From assembly GCF_900324465.2 (NCBI RefSeq), contig NC_046627.1, forward strand, positions 17,861,022-17,925,021: a DNA stretch of 64,000 nt, written 5' to 3'. Both the position numbers and the translations under genes were made by a program. This stretch comes from Anabas testudineus (Eukaryota > Chordata > Actinopteri > Anabantiformes > Anabantidae). The number at the start of each line of letters is the position of its first letter. Position 1 is the first letter of the stretch. Positions 47,601 through 61,879 of this stretch are shown one piece after another. The notes below the pieces were generated by a model that did not search any database, was not told where the DNA came from, and was given only the letters and a program-made list of their open reading frames with translations.

Positions 47601-50600
47601 AGCAGACGAAAACTCAACAATAAATCACAACTTAACCTTCTGTGTTCAGGGATCAATTATCAAGAGAAGAGATCAGAATACAATTGTTTTAACAATGATT
47701 TGTCCTCAAAGGAGAGAAACTGCTAGAAATCCAGAAATTCCATGTGGGCTGAGATGCTCTGGGACCTTTGTAGCATGTGAACCTTTCGCTGCTTTATCTC
47801 TAATCTTGTTCTAAGTTGTATATTGAATATAGATCAAAAAAAACAAAGCACTTAGCCACAATCTAACATGTTTTTTTTTGTGACACAATACATGCAAATT
47901 CAATTCTAGTTTTAGAATGAGGATCAACCTTCTGTTTGTTTATGTTCATAATCCACCTTTACAAATGAATTAAAAGCTCAAATAATCAAAGCAGGATTTT
48001 AATGAGTCCTGAGACTAACGGTAACAGTGGCATCAAGCAAACAACAAAGATGAAGTCTCTGACTGAGGTGAACATCTGCAGAGAGACCTGAAGATGGAAC
48101 CATGGATATCACTGTTTAAAATCCAGAAGTCCAAAAAATACATTAACTACTGCGTTGAGGAAACGGCGGGTGGCTGAGTTTTGTGTTTGGAGATATATAT
48201 CCGGTACAAAATATTTCAAATAGTGGAGTTTCATAAAATAAAATGTAGAAAGAACATCTGCAGGTTCAAAAGCTCCAGCAACATGTAAACATCAGTACAC
48301 AAGCACTCATTTAGACTTATTTCTCTTCACTGTAAGAAATCCTGAAAAAAACAGACACAAAAAAGTGAATTTAAACAACGTTTCACACTCTTGGACCTTA
48401 CTTGCTTTAACTTTAAAAGTCTAATTTTGTTTGCCTCTCCAGCACCTTGATATGTTTAAATTGTGGTTACAAAGTATGTAAAACACAAATTTTTTTATTT
48501 ATTATAAAGAGTAGAACCGTGTCAGGTCTCTGTACATAAAACAAGTGATGCAAAGTGGTTTCCCTGTGCAGCTCTGCAGGAGCAGAAAGGTAAAATCGAT
48601 TTAATCAGAACACAAGTTTCAGTTGACTTTCATTCAGATTCATTCAACAATGCACATAAAGCAGGTGTGTTGGAGTAAATACAGTTTGGTCTGAGCTTTG
48701 TTTTGCTCCTCTGCGCTCTCTTGTGGCTCGACTTTGCAGTGCTGCAGTGCTTTGTTCCTTCAGCTCCGTCCCAAGCTTCACAGACACAGTCATCATCATC
48801 ATTTAAATATATTAGTGGTGATATATTAATACCCCATGAGTTCTGGAGAATAAATAAAGGGAAAAGACATGAGCAATAAAACACGAGTTATGAGAAGCCA
48901 AACCTCCCACTCCTGGAAGAACAGGCCTTTTTCTCTGGGTCCCTGTTTGAAACTGGTTCTTCCAGCTAATATGTTATATAGATCTACATGAGACAGTACA
49001 GCATGATATGTAGACCAGTGTTTGCTAATCTTCACAAAATGTAGTTAAAAGGACAAGAAATGTGCAGCTTCAGTGCTGAAAGTGTGTCTGCGGTCCTGGT
49101 GGAACAGAAAAGGTGCGAGTTGGATGTGGAGGAGGCGAGAGCGTGAGCTGTTCAGCTTAGAGTCTGTAAAACATCTGCAAAGCACAGAGTTAACTTCTGT
49201 CCTCAGAATTATTATTACATCAGTAATGTGGGCACCTTTTATAATCATCGGACACAGGAACTGATATATTTCCGGCCAAAGTGAGTTCAAAGGAAGTAGT
49301 TTTGCTTTGGAAAATTAATTGGGGGAACTGCTGCAGACATTAAAGACACAGGACTCACCCCTGGTGGTCTATGAAAGGGTGTCTGGGGTAAGGGGCTACG
49401 TCAGAGCTCAGAGTAGCCACACAGCTGTCGACATACAGACGAAGAGGCAGATGATGATGATGATGATGACCTACAAAGGCTTCAATGTTGACCATTTCAC
49501 CCAGGAAGTAAACAGATGACCTTCTCTCACTGCTCCAGTCATCTGAAAAGAATCTTTACTAATGTTTGTGAGCAATTATATGGGAAAATAACCAAAAGAC
49601 TTGATTGTATTATTGTTTTAGTGGCGATAAGACAAATCTATTGTTCTTAAAGTCAAAGAAACAACTTAAACATTAAACCAGCTCACGCAAGTCGGTGAAA
49701 GTCAAGGTTGAGGGGACTGGACGGAGATCACAGGACTCCAGGTTGGCTTCAGAGCTCTGCTGCGCACTGTGTTTCTCCTGCAGAATAAAAAAATAATGAA
49801 ATGAAACACGGCCCTGCTGGCTATGATTATCTGAGAATAATAAAAGCAGCCAGACTGTGTCTGCAGAGGTTACCGTCAGTACAGTCAGTATTCCAAATTC
49901 TAAACTTCGAAATGATCCATCACTATACAAAGTTTAGACCCTTGTTTATTCTTAACGTCTAAAAAAAACAGTCCTCCACCCTCTGATTACCTCACACCTC
50001 CACTATTTAAATGTCCAGCCCGCCTGTCTCTACACATCTTCTGCTGGAGCTGAACTGTACAGTGTCGCTCTTAACAAAAAGCCTAATCTTGCATCAGTTT
50101 CACTTTTTTCTCCACTAGCTCACTTTCACTTCTATGACTCGCTCTCAAATTTTGCTCTCGATTTGCAGGATGTCAATTCGTCTCTCTATAAGTGTTGTTT
50201 TTGAATACATCAGTGTGTGTAAGCTACAGCAAACATAAAAGCAAAGCACTAACAGAAAGACACACTAGATGGCAGCATGTAGTAACTGTGGTTTTCTGGC
50301 TCTCCAAACTCATTTTTTAAAAATCAACATTCGCTTGTTCTGCTCTTGACACTCGTCATCGAGAGGCTCATCAACCATCACTTGACTCCCACAGTCACTC
50401 AGAGATGCTGTGATGACGTACTCCCCGTTTGTAGACTCGATGCTGTACTCGTGGTATCTCACCACAAAGGTTTTGACTTCTCGACCGCCGGCTGCAGTTA
50501 TTGTTCATTTGTAGCAATTAACTGTGACTAATTCTAACAGAATATACAAAGACAGAATAACATCTGCAGCAGACATTGTGGTGTTGCATTTAAAACTGCT

Positions 50601-50720
50601 CTAAGGCCACACCTGAGAGGAATCCTCCTTAATTAGAAATCTACAACATCCCTGCTCTCTACCAGTTTAAAAATAAATTATAACATTTACTACTCACAAT
50701 AACAATATTGTTATAAAAAG
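44640..50720. other. intergenic, no gene seen
   Basis: AT-rich non-coding sequence between the 5' end of netrin and the 3' end of cnpy4. A T-rich tract lies at 44899-44920. The stretch 46000-46250 is non-repetitive, with GCTCCAATTATCCC and GTTAATTGGCTGC motifs, and may be regulatory. Open frames of 60-84 codons at 47472, 48630, 49045 and 49673 match nothing recognised. Confidence 0.5.
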
Positions 50721-50723
50721 TAT

Positions 50724-50729
50724 TTTATT
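50724..50729 (-). terminator. polyadenylation signal candidate of cnpy4
   Basis: AATAAA on the minus strand, about 446 bases after the cnpy4 stop. It is a plausible end for its 3' UTR, but other signals could be used. Confidence 0.4.
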
Positions 50730-51174
50730 CAACATGAAAAAACTTACATATTGCAGTTTGGGATACAACAAACATTCACTTGTACCACATAATGTAAAAA
50801 AAGTAGATTTGTAACAGCGTACACACACAAAGTAACACTGGAAAAGTCTTATTCAGAGTGAAGGTATCAAACCTTGATCCAAACAGATGAGTGTTTAAAA
50901 AGGTGCAACAGTTTTTAAAAGGGTGAAACCATGTAAATAAATGTGCAACAGGATTCTAACTAAACTGTATAAAGTATCATCTTGCACCTTCTCAGGGCTT
51001 AATGCAAGTTATAGCGAAATTTGGCACCACAAGTCATGTTAACAGAAAAATGCTTTCTGCCACAAAAAAGACTGTAAACGTGTTTTTAAAATATTCTTTC
51101 TTCTGTCCACCACCACAATCTAAAAGTGAGGTTTTGTGTTGTCTTCTGCATTTCCCAGTTTGAAAACCTTATTT

Positions 51175-52846
51175 TCAAAGCTCTCCAGCATCGTGTGTCG
51201 TTGGCTCTTCCTCCTTCTTCTCACTGTCATTTGCTCCCTCTTGCTCTGCACCGTCGTTCCTCGCCGACTCCTCCTTATCTCCTCCTTTAGTCCCCGTGTC
51301 TCCTTTCCACACCTCCTTGAGACATTCTGAGGAAGGGAGATGGAAAAACAACATGAGGAGAGGCAGGTTTCAGCAGCACAGTTTGTTTACTGCTGAAGGA
51401 CTAGAATTTACATAAAAAGGTATATTTACATTGTCTGTGGGTCACAGAGTTCATGCTATATTTGAAACACCTTTAATAACAATTACTTCAACTATAAATA
51501 ATGCTTCTCACAATAACGATACTAGCGATTGATGTTAAAGCCAATCAGGACGAAACATTTCAGTCAAGCTAAGAAAGTTGTTCCAGTAAACTATGTGACA
51601 TTTGAATCTAGCTACAGTGTGGGTTACCTCGATCTGAAGTCTGGAGGACGTGGTTTTCACAGAGGAAGTTCTCCAGCCGCTGGTCCTGATGATGGAAGTA
51701 CCAGTCCTCCACCACGTCCTCATACTGCTCTAGCATCGTCTCACACTGAGGAAAACAAACGTTGTAGGTACATTACCACATATTTGTTTAATCCTATGTA
51801 ACACAAGATTTTTACTGGATTCTAGTAGTTCTAATTAAAACACATTAAATGTTTAATATATCATTATAAATTAAAAACACAGGAAAAAATATGATTGTGT
51901 TAAAACCTTTACACAACCCTACCTGTCTTTTCATGTCAGACACCTCCACCGAGGGTTCGTCCCACAGCTCATACGGCATTCCCAGATCCACCTTAACGCC
52001 TTTGTGGACCAGGTTTTTCAGAGTGGTTAGGGTCTGACTGGCACCCTGCAGTGCGCACAGAACAATATGCTGTCAGGCCACTGCACAAATTTAAGTTATT
52101 GTTTACAAATCATTAGAAAAAGTTTCACAATTCACAGATGTTTATGTGTTTCTGGGTCAATCTCTGCTTTTAGTCTTAAGAACTTGATCAAATCTGGTCA
52201 CTATTATTGTTCACACATGATCAAATAACCGGTAGTGGCAGACTAGCTGTACCTTGGCGTATCGGAGGCTGCCTGGTCTCTCTGCATGAACATTATACTG
52301 CAGGATGCGCTCACATATGTCCTCTATGGCCTCAGTCAGCCGGGTTTCCCTGAAATAAATCAAACCACAGGTTTAAAAGCACAGTCTCACAGAAACACAC
52401 ACACGAATGAGACACCTCAGCTGATTTTAAAGAGATATCCCGCTGGGACAGAGCTCACTTACGAGGTGTTGTACTTGATTTTCCTTCTCCTCTTCCCTGT
52501 GTCCAGCACCTCTCCGAGCTCCAGGACTTCTTTGGAGCGACTACTTTTCTCCAGAGCCTCCTGCAGCTCCATAGTCAGGAACTTACACACTGACAGACAA
52601 GGAAAACAAAACCTGTCAGAAGTATTTTCTCTTTTTTATTTATCTTTCTGCATGTCAAATATTATGACTCTAAACAAACACCATAACTTTTCTGCTCCTG
52701 TAAACTTGTCACTAGTATATTAGCATCTTCTGTAACAGCTAGCATCACTTTCTCCGCCTACCTTCGCATTTATTTGGCAGTCTATCGTCTTCGTCTGCTA
52801 TCACTAAACTGCAAGCACCCAAAAAAGCCAAAATAAAAACGTTCAT
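51175..52846 (-). CDS. cnpy4: canopy-4 (canopy FGF signalling regulator family)
   Basis: ER-resident saposin-like protein. CNPY3 and CNPY4 help surface Toll-like receptors mature and fold. Six coding exons (52846-52762, 52589-52463, 52349-52253, 52045-51923, 51745-51628, 51326-51175) join in phase to 233 aa. A signal peptide covers about 1-17 ([14 protein letters not shown]), then [72 protein letters not shown] and EDWYFHHQ. The six Cys of the saposin-type fold are present. LELG.VLDTGKR and WDEPSVEV point to CNPY4 rather than CNPY3. The acidic tail ends DAGEL, a weak KDEL-like retrieval signal. Confidence 0.95.
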
Positions 52847-52990
52847 GGTCAAAGTTTGCTCTTGTAAACCTACAGTCGCCCTAAAGTTTGAAGTTTAATT
52901 TCACAGGAGCCACATCGACATATTTGACGGTGACGCGCGAGTACGCATGCGTGGTTTATCCCCTAGACTCGACCAGTCGATGCCCGATCT
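52847..52990 (-). promoter_or_regulatory. probable cnpy4 promoter/5' UTR
   Basis: The block before the ATG includes a CpG-bearing stretch on the plus strand (GACGGTGACGCGCGAGTACG near 52926-52945). No TATA box is evident, as in many housekeeping ER-protein genes. Exact start not visible. Confidence 0.35.
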
Positions 52991-55900
52991 TTTCGTTTCA
53001 CGAAAGATGTGTCGATAGCAGAAAACACAAACTCACTATTTCTAAAAACAGAAAGTGTTTCACTTCCATCTTTAGTTTTTTTATTAAAAGTCATCACTTT
53101 TAAAGCTGCCACTTGTTTGAAACCATGTTCATAATTCATCTTTTTTATCTCCATTTCTTTGTTGTCTTGTTTTCTTTGTATATTTTGTATAATGTATCTG
53201 ATTTTTGTTAATACATAAGCATTTGTACATGTATATGCTGACAGGTATCAGAAATACTTGTTTTTAAGTATACAGTACAATACAGAGCCATATATACACT
53301 ATAGAAAATGCCCATTTAATGTTTATATTTTTAGATTTGATGTTCATTCTTTAAAACACTTGTGAAACTATTGCTACGTTATATATTACTATTCATTTAT
53401 ATGGTATAAAAGTATCAGTTACAGCTATAATCAAGTATTCAGTTTTTAAGTATTCAAGTATTCATATTCAGTTTTAGTTTTGTGGGTAAATTTACTGTCA
53501 CAAATCACAAATTGCTAATCATTGTTTATCAGGGGGAATGAAATAAAAAGCATACAAAAGTGTTCTTTTACATGAACATCTTAATTTGATTTTAAAAAAA
53601 AAATTATTGCATTATCAGATACATGTGTAGCAACTCGTAGGAGCAGAAGAAAAAAGTCCAGCAACATGAAAATATGGCCATTGTTGCTACTGACACATAC
53701 TTTATATTTTACATATATATGATGGTCACATTGCTTTTTACTTTCATTACATGTCAACATATTTTACGTGTTGCATCTTTCCCTCTATATGAGTTCCTGA
53801 CTTCATATTTGGCAGTGAAGTAGTTAAAATAGAAGGTGCTGGCCTCTTGGTTTCTCAGGTGTCAGGGGAGACACATTCAACAGCAACAGATACTCCAGGA
53901 GTCTGTGAGGGAGAAGATAGAGAGGAGAAGAGGAGAAGACACAGAAAACACAAGACAGAGAAAAGGTGACGAGAGGGAGTCGTAGGCCATGCTAAAATGA
54001 GGAGAGAAGACAAAAGTGTTGAGGTACGAGGAAGAGGAAGAGAAGACAGAATGCACACAGTCACTAAACAGATGAGCAGAAGCACCAGTAAGTGATATGT
54101 ACAGATATACACACACACTTCTAGAAAACACATATTTTCATGTTCTCCAGCAACAGTTTACTGCACAGAAGATGATCTTAAGTGTCTGAAGCGCAGCAAT
54201 AAATGCAGTAAATGTAATATTTAACTGTTGTGAGGATGTTCAGAGCTATAACTGTGTTATGTCATTTGGTGCGAGTGTCTGTCTATTGTCTATATGGAGG
54301 GAGATAGAGTTACACAGGCACTCAGCTCTATTAGTGTCACCCTTCCCCATGTCACAGCTCTATGGACACACACAACAACTCTAGAGGCTACTACACACAC
54401 ACACACACAGACACATAAGGGATGTTGTCGGGAAGCTTGAGGCTCTCACAGCCAGAGCTGCCAGAATAGCTCTTATTGTCATTATTATAGGCTTACGTTT
54501 TTATTTTTGCGTTTTATTTGTTACAGTGTCATTAGTTTTCTCTTCTAACTCTATCAAAACTAATGTTAGATGAGTATGTGATAGAAAATGGAAAAGTGCT
54601 GAGCCATTTGAATTTTAGCAGCAGACTCAGAGCCCAAGAAGAGACGGAAAAACCAGCGGTCACAGGCCACTTAACTGTCGTGATGGTTATCTCTAACAAA
54701 TTAGGATTCCCTAAAGGATTTTCTAAATGACCAAAGGAGGGCATGATCCTCGATCCACTGTCTGGACTCAAGGAATCATCTGAAAAAGCCTCTGGCCTGT
54801 CTGAAAGGTAAAATACAGGTAAAAGACTTTATCTTCTCCTTTGATTTATCACTAACGTTTATCTACGACTGACGTCTTTTGCACTCATGCGGCTCAAAAT
54901 AATTGAACGATGAACTGCTTTATCAAAAAATGTAAACACATGGCTCAACTTAGCCCCAGCGCTGAAAACACAACAGGCAATAAACAGAGGCACAGACTCA
55001 TGACAGGCTTTTAAATACACTGGACAACAAAACCTTTCGCCTGCTGTCAAAAGGTTTTAGATCTAAAATGCTTATTAAAAGGATGATTTGAATGTGTTGC
55101 ACTCACTGCTGCTGTAAACTGAGCAGGTGGAGTTGTACAAACCTGATACATACGAGCGCTGGTGACATTATGTAACCTAAATATGTTTGCTGAAATGGAA
55201 CCAAACTAAACCTACTTCTCCACAAACATCAATGATAAAAAAGCAAAAACATCCGTCATCATTTTCAGGTTGAAGAGTTTAAAATACTTAAAGCAACTTT
55301 AGCAAACATTAGAGTAATGTTTATTTTGTATTAATACTGATCCACTGGAATTCAGAAGATAGTAAATGTGAATATGTGCATTAACTTAAACACTGTACTT
55401 AGAACTGCACAGTTTTGAGGTACTTTCCTAAAGCTACAATACCTGCTGCACAAAGACGTTATCGTATTTGATATGTAGTTTTGCAAAGTTAAGTACATTT
55501 AGTTTTTTTTTTTTACTTGGGAGTATTTGTACGCTGTATTTATTATTAATATATCAATACTTATTCCGTCACTGTACAATATGTTATTATTCATTAATTG
55601 GTTTTGCAGATTTAGGTTACTTATACAAAATATTGAACTAGGACAGAGGAAGAGCCTTTTTTTATTTTCCAGTTAAAATAATTAAGACCCACAGACCCAA
55701 AATGAGTGATTTTGTGTGTATATTGACTTTTGGTACTTTAAATTTGCACGTGATTCACATTTTAAATGCAGGACTTTAACTTGTAACAGAGTATTTCTAT
55801 ACTGAAGTATTATTTCACAGCTTTTTGTGAGTGTCTCTGCATAAAGCTGATTAGAAAAAACAAATCATAATTTGATAATTAATAATTTTGACTTGTTCGG

Positions 55901-56480
55901 TATCTGCAGTCTTAAACACCTCAAGGTTTCATCTCTGTGTTTCCCCTGTGCACAGCAAGGCTCTGAGACTTGACCCTGTTATAGACCCACACACACACAC
56001 ACACACACACACAGAGCCTTGCGTACTATCAATGACACAGAATTCGCTTCACACACCAATGCACACCAGTTCATATCACTAATGACTAAAACGGTATCAT
56101 TACCTTAGCGGCCCTGACCCTTACAGCTCTGCAGGATCTGCAGCTTCTGCTGCTGTTTAAAAAATGCACAACCCAGAAGTTAACACTATATGCTCTCTAT
56201 GTCTGTGTTTTTCATCTCCACCGCTTATTGCTTGATCAATATTTCCCACTGAATTTCAATAATATATTGTAAATTGTAGATGTGCTCTGAATTGAAAGTA
56301 CCTTTACTTTGTACTTGAGTAATTACACATTATATTGCACCATTAACCAACTAAACTAATGAAATCATAAGAAACACAGATGTTCAGTGTTGAGGAGAGG
56401 CTGTTTTGATATTTGACTTCAACTACACTGTACATCCTCCATTTTTGATTACAAGTCATCCCTCTGTTTTCCTTCCACAG
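52991..56480. other. intergenic, no gene seen
   Basis: AT-rich sequence between the divergent cnpy4 and calpain genes. It holds a short (AC)n near 54393-54408, another at 55988-56012, and a poly(T) run near 55504-55514. Since the calpain ATG exon follows an acceptor, a non-coding first exon of that gene should lie here or further left, but I could not single it out. Confidence 0.5.
55988..56012. repeat. (AC)n microsatellite
   Basis: About twelve AC units upstream of the calpain start exon. Confidence 0.93.
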
Positions 56481-56501
56481 ACGTCCCCTGTCAAAAGTAA
56501 A

Positions 56502-59500
56502 ATGCTGGAGAGAGTCAGTGACTTCCAGGGTCAGAGCTTTCACAAGCTGAGGCGGTACTGCCTGCGCAGAGGCACGCTCTTCAAGGATCCCCTGTTCCCC
56601 CCATCTGCCCAGTCCCTGTTCTACAAGAGGGAGCCTCCTCCAGGACTGACCTGGAAGAGGCCGAGGGTGAGTGGATGTGGGGTGAGCGGTGCCTCAAGTG
56701 TTGATCTGAATGTGTCATGGGCAGAAAAGTCCCTGTACTGGATGAGTAGATTGTTCCTTTACACATTTATGCTCATTTAAACAGTTCAAACAACTTCTAG
56801 GACTTATTTTATAAATATATCTCCACTCCTACTACATGTAAATCGAGCTCAGTGTGCCTCACTTCCATCAGATTGGGGGGATTAAAGCACTTTCTATTAT
56901 AGGAGAGTAGTCAGGGAGTGAAAAGTCCACAGGGAGCAGTCTATCGGGCCGGGCTACCGATAGACTGCTATATTAGTGTGTGTGAGTGTTTACAGCACAG
57001 TTGAGTTTAGAAAAAGCAGCAGCCAATTTAAATAGCACAAGTGTTTTTAGCTCAGTGTTGATGGCTGTAGCTGTGTGTAAGTATAGGTGTTTATGGCCTC
57101 TAATGGTGGAGTAATACACTAAAATAAAAGCAGTGAAATGAGAGGTTGAAGTCAAGATCAAATTATATAATGGACAGCAAATGTTTATAGGCAAGGACTT
57201 GTAATAGAATAGATTATCCAAACAAAGTATTATTATAACGTCAAGAATAGAAGTTTTATTTTAGAACAAATTCATGATAGATCACAAAAGAAATCAAGCT
57301 CAAGCATTTTGTTATTATTATTTATTATTTTTTTTACATATTAGTTTACGGATTGCTGTGGATTAGACCTGCACAATGTCCAGGACCATTCTTCAAAGAA
57401 ATGCTTCAGCTCATGTATTTAGGAAGTCTGGTTTTAATTACTCTTACTGTCATTGGATTAAGGTCTGGGCTCTGACTCGGGTTGATGAAACTAAAGTTGA
57501 ATTGTTTGCAGCACTGTGTATGTTGTAAAAAAAGAACCGTGTACACACATGAAAACATCATCCCCAAAACTCATCGTGATTTGTAGCTGCTTCGCTGCCT
57601 CTGGAGCTTATCGAGGTATCTCACAGTACAATGGCAGGGTGGCTGTCCACAAGCTGAAGCTGAGAAGAAGCTGGGCGATGCAGCATGACCCTAAACCTCA
57701 ACGTGAATCTACTACAGAACCACCAGTCAGAGCTCAGGCCTCAATCCAATGGACATGCTGTTCACACTGGATGTGCTGAGAATATGTCTGAGCTGAAGCA
57801 TGGTCAAAAATTCCTCCTGGACGTTGTGCAGGTCGGTTATCAAAACAGTGTTTCACTTACTTTTTCCACCATCACTCTGCATGTTTAATGTGTGTTTTTT
57901 ATAAAGAGAGGAAATGTCCTGTCTGACTTTAGGAAAGATCAGATCCTGGAAAACCAGGAAGTTGAATAATAATAAAATAATTAACTTACTTTATTTAGCA
58001 ACTGAAGACAAACAATACAAACAAAAACCCAATGTTCAAGTCTGTAAATTTCAAAATACTCCAGATCTTCACATCGACTGTGCAGCAGCTCTAGTCTTGT
58101 GTCCAGCGATAATGGCCAAATATTTCACTCATAAAACTGCTAAGTATCCTAATTTTTAATGCTGTTTTCCATATTTTCATTCCAAATTCATAAATATCTT
58201 TGTAGCGCGGTCATTAGTTCATGGGGGTCATTTAGCATGTGGGCCAATGTGAAACTCCATGCTGCCGTTCAACCTGCTGAGTCAGTGTGAAGAGAAAGGG
58301 TTAATGGTATTGTGTTCCTAATGCTTCATTCAGGTATTTAAAGCATGTATCACGCAGGAGTTGGATGATAGGGTGACATCTGTCACCTCACTCTGCTGAC
58401 ACACAACAACACCAAACTCACTTCCCATTTGCTGACATAACTGTGCCGTTCACAATCTAGTCGACCTCATCTGCTCATCTGTTATAAACATAATATCATC
58501 TTTAGACGCTTGTGTCTTTTCTAGAGTTACATCCGAAGAGGTTGTGACCACTGAATGCGTAACCGTACTGCATGTGTGTGTGTGTGTCCAGCAGCACTTC
58601 TACAGTTACCTGACTTTGTCCAAACTGAGATCAGCAGGTCCGCACGGACACGATCTGTCTCCTCAGCAGAGCCCTGACTCTCAGAACCAGCTCACAGGCC
58701 TCATAAAAACACCGTGACATCGCCAGCCACTGCAGTAATTAATCACATAGTTCATCCCACATTACTGGAATGAAAAGCTGCCATAATAATTAATAATTTA
58801 AACAAATAACAGGTCAAATTACTGTGGGAAAGTTGCTGCTAGTGATGAACCTGCTGATATTTATCAACCATCTGTGCTGCTCCCTTCAGCTCTACAGAAC
58901 ACTGTGTGATTTTTCAGACCCACAGCTCCCATCAGTACTGTGTAAAGGTGCAGCAGGCAGCTGTCTAGTAGCTCACTGTGCACTACCTGCTCAACACAGC
59001 TGGTTTAACTTTTAACACTCCATTCAGTGGTCATTATTTGATATCCAGGAGCAGGGCCAGGGGCAGCCAGGGGTGGCACAGCCCCCTCATGGTGCCCACC
59101 TTGCTAGACTGAGAATGTGGTAAGTACTTGGCTCACGATTATAAATGATTGTAGACCCTTCACCACAAAGATAACTGACTGAACTTGAAGGTGAAATCAA
59201 TCTTACTCATTATTAGTAAGCTTGCTGTTTGTTAAAAATGAGTTCAGCTGAGGTTTGATGTGTGTTGTTATGACAAACTCAATCTCTCTTTCTCATTATT
59301 GGCCTCCAGGAGATATGTAAAGACCCTCGTTTGTTTGTTGATGGCATCAGCACTCGTGACTTACACCAAGGCAGTCTGGGCAACTGCTGGATGGTGGCCG
59401 CCATTTCCTGTTTGGCATCTGAGCCATCTCTGTGGAAGAAGGTTGTGTATTTGTGTCTGTTCCTCCTTTACTTTTTTTCCACTTTCCTACTTTCTTACCA

Positions 59501-61812
59501 TCCTCCTTTCCTTTCGTCACGTTATCCTCTTCTCCTTCTTCCAGGTGATACCCGACCATATGGCTCAAGAGTGGAACCCAAAGCGCCCGGACCTGTACGC
59601 AGGCATCTTCCATTTCCGATTCTGGCGCCTTGGCAGATGGATGGATGTAGTTGTTGACGATCGCCTGCCTGTGAACAGGGACGGAGTGCTGCTGTTTTGT
59701 CGTTCAGCCACTCCTAGAGAGTTTTGGAGTGCCCTGTTGGAGAAGGCCTACGCCAAGTGAGTGACAAGGCAAAAACCTGGGTGATATCTGATCAAGCCTG
59801 GAAAATCGGTGCCCGATTGTCATTCATAAACTATTAAAACACATGAGTGAGCCACACTGCTGCATGTCTACCATTCTTTTAGGCTAAATGGCTGCTATGA
59901 GGCCCTGGAAGGAGGAAACACAGCAGAAGCTCTGATTGACTTCACTGGTGGGGTTTCAGAGCCTCTCACTCTGGATCGTGAGGCCCTCAGTCTGTACAGT
60001 GACCAGAGGAGGACTTTTTATCAGACTTTAGCCAAGGCCCATGAACGTAAAGCCCTCATCACCTGCTCTATACGGGTAGGACCTAGTATCTCTGTAACTT
60101 AAAGAACTATCCAAGAAATAGGGCAACTGAGATATGATACACGTCATTTGTGTTTCTCAGCCAGCGGAGGGGGAGACGGTAGAGTCGGTGCTGGACTGTG
60201 GACTGGTGCGAGGCCACGCTTATGGAATCACAGCAGTGAGGAAGATGAGGGTGGGGGAGAAGTTTCTGAAGACCGGTGGGATGCCCAGACTCTTCATGGT
60301 ACGCATGAGGAACCCATGGGGGACCACAGACTGGACGGGTGCCTGGAGCCAGAGGTGAGGCCCCTTTGAGCCCTTTGTAGTGACGTCATCTGCCACATGT
60401 CTGACTGCTCAGTGCATCACGTGTTTTGCAGGTACTGTGGGAATGTGGGAAAGTCTCTGCTGACATTTAACAGTGTCTGTGTGTTTTACAACATTTTACA
60501 ACTCCACTGGAACCTGGTGGGACAATATCTGACATTTTCACTAAATTACATCTGCTGTTTATATTAAGAAAAATGGCCAAAATAGACCAATAAACTTTTC
60601 CTGAAGTTTTAACACCACTTGCATTTCTCACGTCATTTCCAGTGTGTTGGAACTCACAGCTCTGCACTGCACTTTTACATCCTTACGTCCTTTTACGCCC
60701 TCTGCAGGTCACAGCAGTGGCAACAGATGACTCGCACAGATAGAGAGAAGATGGGCCTCATTGTTCGAGACGTCGGGGAGTTCTGGTAAATTGGCTGTTG
60801 TTATTTGGATTATAAAAATAGGTAACAGTTGCCCGTTGTCTGCTCTTTTTAATGCACATAACAATTTCCTGCTCATTCTTTCTTCCTCAGGATGGATTTC
60901 GAAGATTTCTGTCGCTACTTCACAGATGTGGTGGTGTGCCGCCTGGTGGAGAGAGCTCTGCTGTGGCCAGTATCTCACTGGAGAGAAGTGCGCTGCAATG
61001 GGGAGTGGGCTCCAGCTCCCAGCACTCCTGCATCTCCCTCTTCTACCCTCAAGAGTGACCATACGCTGAGCCTCGGTAAAACCAATATCAAACCTGGAGG
61101 GACCAACCAGCAAGGGAAGTGGAAGGAGGCCCAACTTGGAGAGAGTCAGCAGAAGGGACAGAGAGAAGAAACGTGTCGGAAAGACAAGACGAGAAATAAA
61201 TTGACAAAGGAAGAGGAAAGTGGAAGTTGGGAGGCCCAGGAGGACAAGAGGAGTCGATGTGGAGGATGTATCAACCACAGGGACACTTTCCTGCACAATC
61301 CGCAGGTAAACCTGATGTGGACGTCTTTGGATGAGAGCAATGATTATAAACATAAGCTTGTTTTTTCTTCCTGTCTGTGTGTCGTTTAGTTTATGTTTGA
61401 GGTAAAAGGCAAACAGCAAGAGGTGCTGATCTGTCTGCAGCAGGAGGACAGAAGGATACAGAGGAAGGAAGGAGGAGGAGAGAACCTGCCTATCGGCTTT
61501 GAGGTGCTAAAGGTGAGTAGTGACGTGGAAACAAGTGGCACACGATTATGATTTTAGCAACGTAAAACATCCATTCTCATCATCCACAGGTGGAGGTGAA
61601 TCGCTGCAGCCGGGTGCAGCGTGTAGTGGAGCAAGCGGCCAGCTCCGTCTACATGGACTCCCGCAGTGTTACACTGAGAGGGACTCTGGATCCAGGCCGC
61701 TACGTTATACTTCCCACCACCTTTCTGCCAGGAGCCACAGGACGCTTTTTGTTAAGACTCTTCTCTCATTCCCATGTCCAACTCAGGTGTGTGACAGGTG
61801 TTCCTGTCAAAT

Positions 61813-61879
<67 letters not shown>

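Noticed and set aside
54532-54771. 79-codon minus-strand open frame (MSPDSGSRIMPSF...)
   Set aside because: No recognisable family, no splice context and no support on either side. Chance in an AT-rich intergenic stretch is likely.
56935-56969. Reading the calpain-intron hairpin as a microRNA or rho-independent terminator
   Set aside because: The stem is too short for a microRNA precursor, there is no T tract, and the genome is eukaryotic.
60709-61419. 236-codon minus-strand open frame
   Set aside because: Antisense to calpain exons 6-8, including the charged insert. The + strand reading carries the calpain motifs.
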